DNA from: Marsupella aquatica
Taxonomy: Eukaryota; Marchantiophyta
Direction of reading: 5' to 3'
Assembly: GCA_973895155.1 (NCBI GenBank)
Contig: OZ316895.1
Coordinates: 19,468,001 to 19,532,000, forward strand
DNA length: 64,000 bases
Shown: positions 26,209-37,039 of the stretch, in pieces
How positions within the stretch are numbered: the first letter of the stretch is position 1
How the letters are laid out: every line of letters begins with the position of its first letter
Program-made: the position numbers and the translations under genes
Notes under the pieces: model-generated
Told to the model about the DNA's origin: nothing
Databases searched by the model: none
Seen by the model: the letters and a program-made list of their open reading frames with translations, nothing else

Positions 26209-26644
26209 CGTCCTGTAAACAACTGGCCGGGGCCCATTTTGGCTGTTCTCCTTTGTCTGCCCGAAAATGAGTCGCCCACCGAGGGCCGGCCTTGCTCTGG
26301 CCAGTGAGGAGGCCCGCCTAAATTTGAGTGTGCTCCGCCACATTCAACCCATAGTGGTGGGCCGTGGCCCCATCGACCACCATTTGCCATCCAGATCCTG
26401 CGGTCAGCGATTGCCCAGAAGGGACCACCTGGATGACGATCTCCCATTGCCCCAGACCACCATTTTCCCCTCTGGATCGTGGCCGTTGCATCTTCCCATG
26501 CCCTGCTACAGTTCCCACTCGACTTTCTCGTGACTCCCTTGCTACAGTTCCCACTTGATCGATCCTTCCCCTCGTGTTTGAGATACTTTCTTGTGACTCC
26601 ATCGTTGCTTGTATTGTTCAGCTCTCTGACATCCTTGCCTAGCA

Positions 26645-27538
26645 ATGGCAGAAGGTGGGAGATCGAGAGGTTCCAATTTCGCAAAAGCTGAACTCAATCA
26701 GCTCTCCTACTCGTGGATGCATATCTCCCAGGATCCTATTGTAGGCTCTGCTCAAAAGATTCAAACATTTTGGCAGTACACTGCAATTCGAATCGACCTA
26801 CAAGCATGCAAGAGCGACCTAGCAGATCATTGGAGAGCAAGTGGGGTGAGTTGAAGCACGACGTTGCAAAATTTTCTGGGACATATGCCACTGTAGTTGA
26901 CTTGAGGATTTCGGGGATGAACACTGATGACACATTGAAGAAGGCTCACGAATTGTTTGTGACCAAGCACCTGAAGAGCAAAAGCTTTCAACACATTGAT
27001 TGTTGGTATTTGCTAAAGGATTGCCCACGGTTTGTTGTGGCAGTGGAGGACATAGCCAACAAGGAGAAGGGCAAGGGCAAGGGCAAATTAAGGGAATGTC
27101 AACAAGGAGAATGTGCCTCCTAATGCACAACAGCCTGAAGTTGTTGTGTTGGATACCAATAGCTTTGATTCAGTGGAAGTAGCTGAAGGCAACATCATGC
27201 GCAGGCCAGTTCCGCTCCAGGCAAATGGTTGGCCGATTGGAAACAAGACAGCAAAGAAATTGAGAGGGGAGGAGTGTGCCATGAGAATTGCTGCCTGTGC
27301 CCAACGAGACATATTGGGAGTGAATTCGAAGAGGTTGAAATTGATGGCAGATAAGAACCTTCAGAACTTGTTTGCATTCAAGGCTGCAGATATTGATGAG
27401 GACTGTAGGGAGTACTTTGTCATGAGCAGAAGACGGAAGCTCCAGAAATGGAAGGTTGAATTGGCTGACAAAATTGAGGACGAGAATAGGGCTGCACGGA
27501 GAACTGTAGCGAGATCAACACTGCCTTCACCTGACTAA
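26645..27538 (+). pseudogene. PIF/Harbinger ORF1-type Myb/SANT-like protein, frameshifted
   Basis: Remnant of the DNA-binding accessory protein of plant PIF/Harbinger transposons (Myb/SANT-like, 'NAM-associated'). Family landmarks appear in three frames. SYSWMHISQDPIVG and FWQYTAI lie in the frame that starts at ATG 26645. SKWGELKHDVAKF, YATVVDLRISG and HIDCWYLLKDCPRF lie in a second frame. NKENVPPNAQQ and GNKTAKKLRGEE, ending in the RRRKLQKWKVELADK helix, lie in a third frame to the stop at 27538. The frame changes near 26835 and 27090 indicate two indels, so the copy is dead unless these are assembly errors. A transposase fragment in opposite orientation lies 0.5 kb downstream, as expected for this superfamily. 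Confidence 0.75.
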
Positions 27539-28059
27539 AGTTCTACGCATACAATGCAAGATCCTACCCTTTCAAGAGAACCAGATTTGGCTCAACAATT
27601 TGCTGAACAGGAATCCTCACCAGAAGTGGCAATTGGCCATGTAGTGGATAATGATGAGCCAGCATGGATGAGAGATTAGATTTTTTCTAGGAACATCCAT
27701 CTCATTTGGAATTCAATTTTCCATATATTTGGTTTGGAAGTGGATTGAGAATTCTGGTCAAATGAGAAATTTTGGTGTCTGGCCCGATGAGCAATTTTGA
27801 TGTTGTTCAGAAGTACTCTTGAGCAATTTTGTAGCAATAGCATAGTCAAATAGTCTATGCTCTTGAGCAATTTTGTAGAAATAACATAGTGGAGTAGTAT
27901 AGGCATTGAAGTGGTAGTTCCATATGATTCTCCTATACAGTTAGAAATTGTATTTCAGAAAGCAGCCACAAAAATAAATTTGCTTTGTATTACTTTGAGA
28001 ATATGAATCCTTGGATTCAAGCACAATTTTTGAATCTAATCTTGATTCCCAACCTACTC

Positions 28060-28385
28060 AAATAGGTGTCCCTGCCCTTTAAGATTCCACAAGTGAGCCA
28101 CTAGATCATTGCGTAGCATAAAGTGAGTATCAGTATCTTCAATCACTCTGGTCACATTCAAATACTCCTGCCAATTTGAGGATGGCAACCACTGCCCTTC
28201 TCTGGACCTGGCCCTTCCATGTACTATAGTCCCAATCAAATGGTAGATGGTCCAATCGTTCATCTTCCACAATCATATTGTGGAGGATTGCACAGGCAAG
28301 CAACATATCTTTAATATCACTTTGCTGGTTGTGACGCCGCCAGCATGGCTGGTAATGAGTAATACGGCTTAACCCGTGCTAAGCA
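28060..28385 (-). pseudogene. PIF/Harbinger transposase, C-terminal fragment
   Basis: The minus strand encodes the end of a Harbinger-type DDE transposase: the conserved ACAILHNMIVEDER block (about 28250-28300), then an EYLNVTRVIED stretch and an RNDLVAHLWNLKG end. The coding sequence reads back only to about 28385, where stops appear. The DDE catalytic residues and N-terminal HTH are therefore missing. Frame breaks also occur around 28100-28250. Everything upstream of this point belongs to unrelated sequence, so an insertion or deletion boundary lies near 28385. Confidence 0.75.
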
Positions 28386-28907
28386 CGTACGAAGTAGACT
28401 TAGGAGTCCGTAGTTATTAGCATGGCAACACAAATTAGCTAGTCATGATGTTTAGGACAGGTTTAGTAAATAATGAACATTCACGCCCGGGCTGGCGGCA
28501 CTGCACCTAACATACCGTCGGATTAGGGTGCATTATGGCCGTCCACCTCGGATCTGTATAATTGATCTGGAGGCGGTCCACTGGCACGCCCTGACCCGGA
28601 CTTGAGGGGTGGTCGGTACACTTTGGGCGTGAGGGCTTGAACCCCAATTTAAGGAAAACCGAACTTTGGAAATTCCGAAAATCACTAAATATTATTATTT
28701 TAATAAAAAGGGGGCGACATGACGCGTGGCTGTGCGTGAAACCCTGAAAATGACTGCAATGTCACATTTTAACCAATCCAACTTGACGGGACCAAGAGAC
28801 ATGCTCACGCAAATAATAATAATAGAGAAATAAATCTTTGAGATCCTTTATATATGATAACCAGTATATAAGGAGTTTACAAATGGTTTCTAGAACGACA
28901 ATACAAA
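28386..28907. other. Non-coding spacer at the 3' end of the chimeric gene
   Basis: No gene. It carries a degenerate copy of the palindrome (about 28719-28740, ACGCGTGGCTGTGCGTG) and a GC-richer stretch at 28490-28650. It probably contains the 3' UTR of the chimeric gene and possibly the end of the element that carries it. No tRNA-like or terminal inverted repeat could be established by eye. Confidence 0.4.
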
Positions 28908-31442
28908 TTAATCTGATCTCATGCCGACTATTATTTTGGAAGCATCCAAAATTGGGCGTCTGTTAAATTGCTCTACTAGATATCTATCTCCATGCCTCTG
29001 AATCACAAGGTCTTCCCATAGAGTATGATTATAATCATAATCTCTAAAAATAGATTTAACTGACCAATCTGGATAATCTCTTCCATTGGCAATGACAAGC
29101 GGCTCACAAGAGTTTGCTAGCTTGCTAAGATACGGAATCAGCAAGTTAATCAGGAAACTGTCGTCGACCGACCCAAAATATTTGGGCGGAAATAATGATC
29201 CAACAACAGGATCTAAACAAGCATGAAATGCATCGGATTTGATAAACATTATATTTTGCTGCAGATATGCCTTCGTATAAATTCCAACCTTCTCAAAACA
29301 CTTCAAAAATATCCGCTTATTTGATGTCACCCCATCGCATAAGTAACAATGAGACTGATCCCAAATATACTTAAATGAGGCCATTTCCATCGCAGTAAAA
29401 ATAGATGCTAAAATCTGATCTAAAAGGTTCTTCCCAAGAGAGGACCAGATCCCTACATCGAAATTCTCAAAACAGAATCTCAAGAATTCGTGAAGATGAG
29501 GCCTTGGAAAAATGTATATATTCCCAATCCGAATTCCAGTTGAGACCGCCATCAGTCGGGAATGCGGTGCAGTGTAACAGAGTAGATGCTCCACGTCTAA
29601 AACTATGAGCCCGTTTTCTCTGCTGCAATGAATCTCCTGTAGAGAAACACAAGAAGATGCATGAGCCCGTATGGATGTAGTCACGCGAATGGTCACGTCA
29701 CATATTACAAAGAAAACATCCTCTACACTCTGGCCATTGATAAGTGACGTTTGTTGAAGTGCTTGATAAGAACTTGATCCACATGTCTCTGCACGTACAG
29801 ATGCTCCCATATATCCTCGTTCAGATCCCAATCTCGATGTAGATTTCTAATCGACCAGATGGGATAATCGAACTTATTAGCGAACGCAAGACAAAGCCCT
29901 GAATTTGATAGCTTTCGTAAATATGGAATGAGGTCATCCCTCAAAAAGACATCATCCAACGATCCTTGAAATGACTTAGCGAACAATAATCCGCATACAG
30001 CTGTCTGGCATGTATGGGAAGGACAGACATCAATCTGGATTATATTCTCTGGTCGATAATCTTGAAACATATCACGTAGTCTCTCGATAGATTTGAAGAC
30101 AACAGTCTTATAATTTTTCTTCACATAACCAAGATTCCAGCAATGATCCCGCGTGAACACATATATCAGCTGCGACAGGTCGGTGCTCGACAACACTTCT
30201 GAAAGTATCTGATAAACCAGTTTATCATCGAGAATAGACCAGACCATCACATCAAAATGATCATAACAAAATTTTATAAGATCATGAAGATGCAGCCTCA
30301 AAACGACACATAGAGATCCGATACGAATTCCGGGTGCCGACTTGAGCTGAGGAGTATATTTTGAAACAGAGCACAGGAAGTTTTCCAGTCCTAAAACTAG
30401 AAGTTGACGCGACCTGCTTCACTTAGACACCTGTAAATGAACAATTCGATTCTCATATTATGCAATTGCAAACAACCACGCGACCGGGCGCGTCACTCCC
30501 AAAAGTTCAATTTCAATCAATTTATAAATAATAATTGATAATAAACAATAAACATTTACTTATTGGACTTATCCCGGGCTTCTATAGCACGGTCTTTTTT
30601 GGCAAATAAGTATTTCATAAATTCGTCAAACTTTTCTAAATGGTCTTTATTCCCCTGATTACGAATGATCACGTTTCTCCTCCAAAGATTCGTCTTATCA
30701 ATATAATCTTTCTCAAGATTTCTTGAGAGAACGTTGGAATCCCATATCCACTAAGGAGCTCGCGGAATGTCAACTTGTCAATTGACATGTCGCATAGATA
30801 TGGATATAGTTTCTTTCTAAAACATAGGTCATCATCGAGCCCAGAATATGCATCGGGATACAACGATGAATAGAAGTCATTAAGGCTCATCTTATATGCA
30901 GCGTCATCGATAAGAATGACATTCTCGATGTTGTAATCTTTAATATCGGCGGCAATGTCCGAGAGACATTTGACAAATAAAGGGATGTCATTATTATTCT
31001 TCCCAATAAGTCGAGTTGATTCTTGTCCCCATATAAATTTAATACGTTTCAAAACTTCGGGTCGAAGTATCAGCCTTACACAAGATAGAATATTCCGTTT
31101 GAACATGCACGACCAGATCGCAATGTCGTATAGATCTGCCACCTTCTCAAGAAATTCCATTAAATCAGGCCTTGGATAGATAACCTTGTGCATCTGTCTC
31201 ACACCCCTTGACCGAATGGGCATCCCAGGGCTAATCTTCTCTGACCAGATAAGTACCCGATTCAGATCAAAAATTACAAGTCTCTTCTGAACCGGTGACT
31301 TCTTTGCCGATGGATTAGGCGCCATCTGTACCTGTGATTTTTGTGCCGCAGGTTTGGTCTGTTTGTTTCCCGCCTCCGGACGATCATCAGACTTCCGGAC
31401 TGGTGCCTTCGATACTCGATCAGGGAGTTTCGGGATAGGCTT
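28908..31442 (-). other. Three tandem NIF/FCP1-like HAD phosphatase domains
   Basis: Three paralogous modules of about 220-240 residues, each largely in its own exon. Module 1 (31442-30560) has RLVIFDLNRVLIW, YDIAIWSCM and ENVILIDD. Module 2 (30413-29729) has LLVLGLENFL, FDVMVWSIL and ENIIQIDV. Module 3 (29636-28908) has LIVLDVEHLL, FDVGIWSSL and QNIMFIKS. The HAD nucleophile/acid pair DxD reads D-L-N, G-L-E and D-V-E, so none keeps both Asp residues. The modules also share a C-terminal W-x5-QR-type segment. Module 1 needs one missing base near 30730 restored to continue into that shared segment. The domains may bind rather than dephosphorylate phosphoproteins such as the RNA polymerase II tail. 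Confidence 0.75.
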
Positions 31443-31528
31443 CTGTAAAACATTAAGAAATGAAAATAAGTTTATAACGCGAATGGTCGTGTGACTACAA
31501 AGAGAGACACTAAAATGAAGTGTATTAC

Positions 31529-32317
31529 CTGTACAAGACGGTCATTCAGTGCTGGAATTCCACCGGAAATGTCAATCATAGCAGCACGGATCCTGGTAAC
31601 TAGGTTACTTGCGGACGTCGGCTTGCGGAAGTCCATGTCAAATAACGACAAGACTATCTCCCTACGGAATTTCTCAATTTGATCCGCGGCAAAATTAATT
31701 CCGTTTCCTTGACACAAGCACTTGGCGTATCTCAAGATAAACACACCACAACTGTGGCCGTCACTCTGGTGAGGAATATCATTCCGATATATCCGTTCCC
31801 AACCTGAGAGATCCAAGTTGACACCAGTTCTCCAGCCAATTTCGTCGGCGTAGTACTTCCCAACAATATCTAGCACCCTAGGATTTTGACGATTATGAAC
31901 TAGAGAATCTAGGTACTCCAGCCGTTTCTCCTTCGGATACAAGACTACCAATGACTAATGTTCTTTCACAGCATTGTGTACTGGAAAGACCAGTTTCTCG
32001 TATTCACTGATTTTTAGCGGAAACTCCTTTGTCCAAGCTGCTCTCTCCTCGTCGAAAATGGTAGGATCCATGGAGAGAAGCTCAAAATGGTGTGTTTGGA
32101 AGAATTTCACAAGGTCTGACTTTCCAACTCTATCGAGAATCAGTTCGAGAAAACTCAAATAAGCGTTAATTATATCATCGGTGAGCAACTCGCGCGGTCT
32201 TAGACACATCATATGTTTCCTCTTGATCGAGTGTTGTAAGAACTTGGTCAATAGCTCTTCCATATCCTTAGAAGGATCAAGGCGTTGATCTATTCGACTA
32301 GCCAAATTTTCAAAAAA
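31529..32317 (-). other. Ulp1/C48-type SUMO protease domain with nonsense codon
   Basis: Cysteine protease of the Ulp1/SENP family, which cleaves SUMO-type conjugates. Visible in order: LRPRELLTDDIINAYLSFL (substrate-groove helix, like the family's W/LLxDxxIxxYL), then the catalytic His in VKEH, the strand SLVVLYPKEKRLEYLDSL carrying the catalytic Asp, and QSDGHSCGVFILRYAKCL with the oxyanion Gln and nucleophile Cys. The codon after His, Trp in most family members (HWxLVV), is TAG at 31955-31957. One G-to-A change explains it. The rest of the domain is well conserved, which implies recent loss. Ulp1 domains are frequent passengers in plant transposons. Confidence 0.85.
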
Positions 32318-32859
32318 CTGCAAAAAATAGAGATTTCAGAACGCCTTCAAATAACGTACTGAGGTTGTAGCCTAAGGGTTGTAGCCTCAGAAAACAGAAA
32401 CAATAATAGATCAATACTAAAATAATGACATCTATAATAGAAACTTTAAGCTTATAGCTTGCGAATGACCTTTGGATTGGGTGGATCCGGCCTTTTCGCA
32501 GCTGATCTCTTGGGTGCCTCAATCGCAACAACATCCTTCAGCCCTCCTCGAGACCGTAGTGATCGCTCCACCGGACCAGTTTGCGAAGGTTGGAGCGATG
32601 AGGCGGGAAGACCTTCAAATGGTTGTGGCATTTGATTCAAATATTCCACAATCTGGGAATCCGATTCCAAAATATCCGGTGCCACAATTTCTGCGCGAGT
32701 CACCTCTGCAATATATCGGGGTCGAGACCACGAACCCGGTCGCGTCAAGTCAGCTATTAGTCTCTTAACGACTTGAGCCGAGTCTGGTGCCAAAAACGTT
32801 CCCAGGTCTTGCACTCGATTCTCAGAAAAGCGGACATTATTGATGATTGTCTCCATTCA

Positions 32860-34229
32860 GGATGCAGTGGCAGTCTTCTCCTCGGTAATCAAAAGACCCT
32901 TCCAATATTGCAAAGCAAGGACTGCCTGGACTTGGAGCTGCTCCGGTGAATATTTATTCCAATCATCCAACGACACCGTACTTAAGGGTGGATCGTTAAA
33001 TTCAAACTCCGGGCGAAGAAAATAGTCTAATATTTTCTTCTTAACTGCAACTGAGGGTGAAGAAGGCTTCTTCAAATTCAGCTGTATTTTTGGTAGACGT
33101 TGTGCCTTAGGAATAAGCGAAAGATCCTTGGCCCTCTCGGCCTCCTTCCTCGCTGCCTCCAGTCTTGCGGCTTCTTCTCTCTCCAGTCTTGCGGAATCCA
33201 CCTTTTCCGCCTCCAACTTCTCCGCCTCCACCCTCTCCGGTCTTGCGGTCTCGTCCGCCATCCTCTCGGCCAGAAGCCTCTCAGCCGCCTCACTCTCCGC
33301 CTTGGCCCTATTTTCCTCTGTCACTAAAAGGACTCTCGCAGCCTCCGCTTTCTCAGCTTGGGCTTTCTCAGCCTGGGCTTTCTCCGCCTGGGCTTTCTCC
33401 GCATGGGCTTTCTCAGCCTGGGCTTTCTCGGCCTCCACTTTCTCGGCCTCCGCTTTCTGAGCCTGGGCTTTCTCGGCCTCCGCTTTCTCAGCCTGGGCTT
33501 TCTCGGCCTCCGCTTTCTGAGCTTGGGCTTTCTGAGCCTGGGCTTTCTCAGCCTCCGCTTTCTCAACCTGGGCTTTCTCGGCCTCCTGGGCTTTCTGAGC
33601 CTTGGCTTTCTCAGCCTTCGCTTTCTCAGCCTGGGCTTTCTCGGCCTCCGCTTTCTCAGCCTCGGCTTTCTCCTTCTTCTTCGCGGCAATTGCTTTTCTA
33701 GCTGCTGCCTTTTTCTTCTTAACCTCCTTCTTTTGAAGCTGCTCTTGTCGGGCCGCCTCTTGTCGGGCCGCCTCCTCCTGCCGGGCCGCTTCCTTCTTTT
33801 GAAGCTCCTCTTGCCGGGCCGCCTCCTGCCGGGCCTCCTCCAGCCTGGCCTCCTCCTGCCGGGCCGCCTCGTGCCGGGCCTCCTCCTGCCGGGCCGCCTC
33901 CTCTCTGGCCTCCTCCTTCCGGGCCGCCTCCTCTTGGTCCACCTCATGTTGAGGCTCCTGTGTGGCCTCTTCATCAGAGTCCTCAGCATCCTCGAAACCC
34001 TCCATCTCCTCGTCCTCTTCATCAGCGTCCTCAGCGTCCTTCATCTCCTCTCCGTCACTCTCTTCATCTCCTCTATTGTCGGAATCTCCGACGTCGTTCT
34101 GCGTATCGGTCATCCACTCTGGATCTTGGTCATTGACATCCCCATCCACGTCACCTTCCGCGTCACCTTCCCCCTCACCATCCGCATCACCATTGCTCCC
34201 TGCATCCTCAACATTGAAGCCGCAGTCGA
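32860..34229 (-). other. Acidic region and long EKAQA coiled coil
   Basis: Opens with a highly acidic stretch (GDADGEGEGDAEGD, DEEDEEMEGFEDAEDSDEE). Six-residue repeats of the ARQEEA type follow (about 33.75-33.93 kb). Then comes a long run of five-residue units (AEKAQ, AEKAE, AQKAQ) over about 33.34-33.67 kb. At the DNA level these are minisatellites of 18 and 15 bp. Such Ala/Glu/Lys runs form long single helices or coiled coils. The segment ends at ITEEKTATAS before the TGA at 32857. Copy number should vary between alleles. Confidence 0.85.
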
Positions 34230-34353
34230 CTTGATTTGAATAAAATCAGATCATTTGATAAGAATGACTCACGCGTGAAAAGAAATGTTATGAATGTCCA
34301 CGCGCATGTTCGCGTGACGCAATAAAAAGTAAGAGGTTTCAAAAGTAACTTAC

Positions 34354-37039
34354 CTTGGATTGGCCCACTAGGGTACTCCGTTGGTCGAATGTACAATCGA
34401 TCGGAATCTTTAGAGAGTGCATACTCTTGCAATAATTGATTACAAATATTATCAGGGATATGTTGTTCGTGGAGGACATCCAAAACATCAGCCCTGAGAG
34501 CAGTTACGGATGGACAGTACTTCATTAATTTATCTACACATTTTTCTATACTAGCCCGTACTGGGTCAATCAATGATAGCGTTGTATCAATTGTCGCCGT
34601 GGTGTGTTGCAAGAAACAAGACAACTCCCTATGCGTTGCCACAGGGCAGTAATATTTTACATTGGATCCAGCATCCTGTAAAAAAGCCGAAATTAGTTCA
34701 CAATATTAATTGAGAATATAATAATCTAAATAATCTTAAAATCGAAACCCCAAAATATAAATCTCAAAACTTACCATTAAGCACTGGATCAAGTTCGTTC
34801 CCTCACCGAAGCATATAGCCCATTCCCCACATTGGACGAATTGACTAACAATACTTTCAAAGAATGGAAGTATCTTTTCTGGGGAAGGTGTCGTGAACTC
34901 GTCGCTCTCTTCAAAATTGGATATTTTTTCAATCTGATATTTGGAGACCAATTGGAACTCGAGGGCTTGTGGATCGCCCATTGTGCTGAAGGCCAAGCTG
35001 TGAAAAGTGTAGGTTACAATAAGCTTCTTCTCCTTCGGCCTCTTCTGAATATAATGGCTATCGATAGCAACGTAGTGTGTGTACTTCCCTAATTCCCGTT
35101 TGATTAAGTAAGACTCAACAGGAGAGGCTACAATAATAACCACATGGTGTGGTTTTGCCCCTATCTCGCTAGTAGCACGAAATAACCCCTCATAGAATGA
35201 GCAATTTGGCGGACGCAAATCTCCCATTGATGAGGGATCAAAATAAATCAAGCTTGCAAGGTTCTTGTCTTCACGTATGATACAGTCTACAAACCCAGCA
35301 TTTTGTATATCCTGCAGGGATCGCAATTTCAGCCTCTCACCGACCGGCCGCACTAGTTGGTTTCCTTGACTATCAATTGATTTCTGTATTCCTTCTACCA
35401 ACCTATAGAATATAGGGTCGATCTCCTTCAACAAATTATCATTACTAATATTTACATTTAAGCACTTCTTCAAATAACCACTCAACGCATCTCTCAACTG
35501 CTTCAGCACCATCTTGTCAAGCTTAAAGCGATCAATCATTCCTTTGACCCGCAATTTCCACGCTGAATCTGTCAGACTTTTCAGCTCCGTCCGGGTGGAT
35601 GTTTCCCCGTTGAGTTTACTCAATAATAAAATCTCAAACTCAACTTTCGTCTTCTTCTTTATACAGAATTGCTCCAAACTCATGCTGGTCGTTGACAACA
35701 CTGGAGCCTCAGAGGACTTCCTCGCCTTCCCAGATTTCACTTTGATGCTTCGGTTTTTGAGTATAGACAGTCTTCCGCTCAACATATATTCCGCTGCCTT
35801 TCGAAGAACCGAGTCTGAGCACCCTTGACAAGAACGGAACGTCTTCTTCAGAAGATGATAAGCACATGGATTATCCGCAATTTTGACGGCGTCCCTCTGT
35901 AAAATTCCGTTGTAAATTACAAGCTCTCCTGTCCTTGATAGTTTGTAGACCTCCATCCACTTCTTGAATGTTTCGTCCTCCATTGTAAAGAGAAACGGAG
36001 CCAATTCTCCAAATTTCATCATTTTGTTCTTCCCCATTTGAGCCCATGGGCAGACAAAACTCGTAGCTCTCATAAATACCTGAAAAACAATGGAAACATG
36101 ACAATTCTAAGCTTGACGCGACCGTTTGCATGACAAAAGTTTATACGATAATGTGATCGAAGAGGGTTATTTATATACCTTCCAATTTGGATGACGATAA
36201 TGTGATCCAGACCGCCCAAATGAGTTCCAGATATTACGACACTGTCGTACAATGGTGAGAAACTGTCCTTCTTCCATTGATGTTTGATGATAGTGGTTCA
36301 GAGCTTTCGATAATCCCATCAAATGAACATTATTGTCGTTGTTGAGCGTTGCCCAAAACATTACAGCTTCTACAGTACCGCAAGCGTCTCGTACAACTTG
36401 GCTGACTTTGTCGTCCTCTCTCAGCAATTTGTACGCCATTATTGTGTGCTGGCCTCCGAGTATCCAGAAATGACTGGTCATAATGTCCTCCTCCTTTGGC
36501 GATGAATCATAGGGCGTCCCATTGTAGTCGGGATCTCTGTCGGCCTCCGACTGAACCCACTTCATAGGGACTAAAAAGTAGCATCGCTTCTTAAACTTTA
36601 TAGCCGAATGAGAGAGGAGTGAATTCTTTAGCCTATCTGTGTAATCCTGATTCCACTCTCGGCACTTGATGTGGTCCGGTGCAAGATGACAACGTGATGT
36701 CTCAACAAAAAATGACTTGCTGTTAAATATATTCACAACACTATATTCTTTGAGGAAAGAATCGAACAGAGCCCCGACATTCGCTGAGGTAATTACTTTC
36801 GGAAGACTCTCCGCCGAGTATACTTCAACCTTGCTCACTGGCGGGGCCTTTCCCAAGCGAAATCCCTGGTTGAAAGGAACTCTCTGGAACTCAAGTACGT
36901 CAATAATGTATTGACAAATCAAATCTCCCGTTGATGCCTCTGGATCGGAAGGATATCCCACACTAGTAACCTTTTCCAAGGCGTGCCTTGCACCTAGAAG
37001 ATCATCGATTCTGGGCTGATTGAAGGTTACATATTGCGT
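34354..37039 (-). other. ParB-like and DNA-methyltransferase-like segment of the chimeric protein
   Basis: The first segment after the TGA (TQYVTFNQPRIDDLLG onward) contains FLVPMKW and SHFWILGGQHTIMAYKLL. This resembles the ParB/Srx motif in which a Gly-x-His/Arg loop follows a hydrophobic strand. The next two exons resemble N4/N6-type DNA methyltransferases. LIYFDPSSMGDL sits where motif IV DPPY is expected. WAICFGEGTNLIQCLM then runs across a spliced junction into DAGSNVKYYCPVATHRE, like motif I FxGxGT and its following strand. ParB-methylase fusions are known from bacteria and phages. Here DPPY is replaced by DPSS, so catalysis is doubtful. The intervening region has basic, Lys-rich stretches (KVKSGKARKSSE). 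Assignment rests on motifs read by eye. Confidence 0.5.

Larger units (their letters stand above)
24987..26644. other. Intergenic DNA with local duplications
   Basis: No gene is supported. Several independent short tandem duplications lie here (25714-25870, 26121-26208, and repeats of CCACGATTCCCGCC near 25908-25970), as is common next to decayed transposons. Confidence 0.5.

Noticed and set aside
28490-28650. tRNA or SINE-like sequence in the GC-richer spacer
   Set aside because: No convincing A and B boxes or cloverleaf could be drawn.
30405-30425. In-frame TGA at the start of phosphatase module 2
   Set aside because: Using the AG at 30414 instead of the first AG keeps phase and leaves this stop inside the intron.
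33128-34239. Long plus-strand ORFs opposite the coiled-coil exon (up to 293 residues, Leu/Gly- or Ser/Pro-rich)
   Set aside because: They are shadows of the 15- and 18-bp in-frame repeats on the minus strand; composition is extreme and there are no domains.
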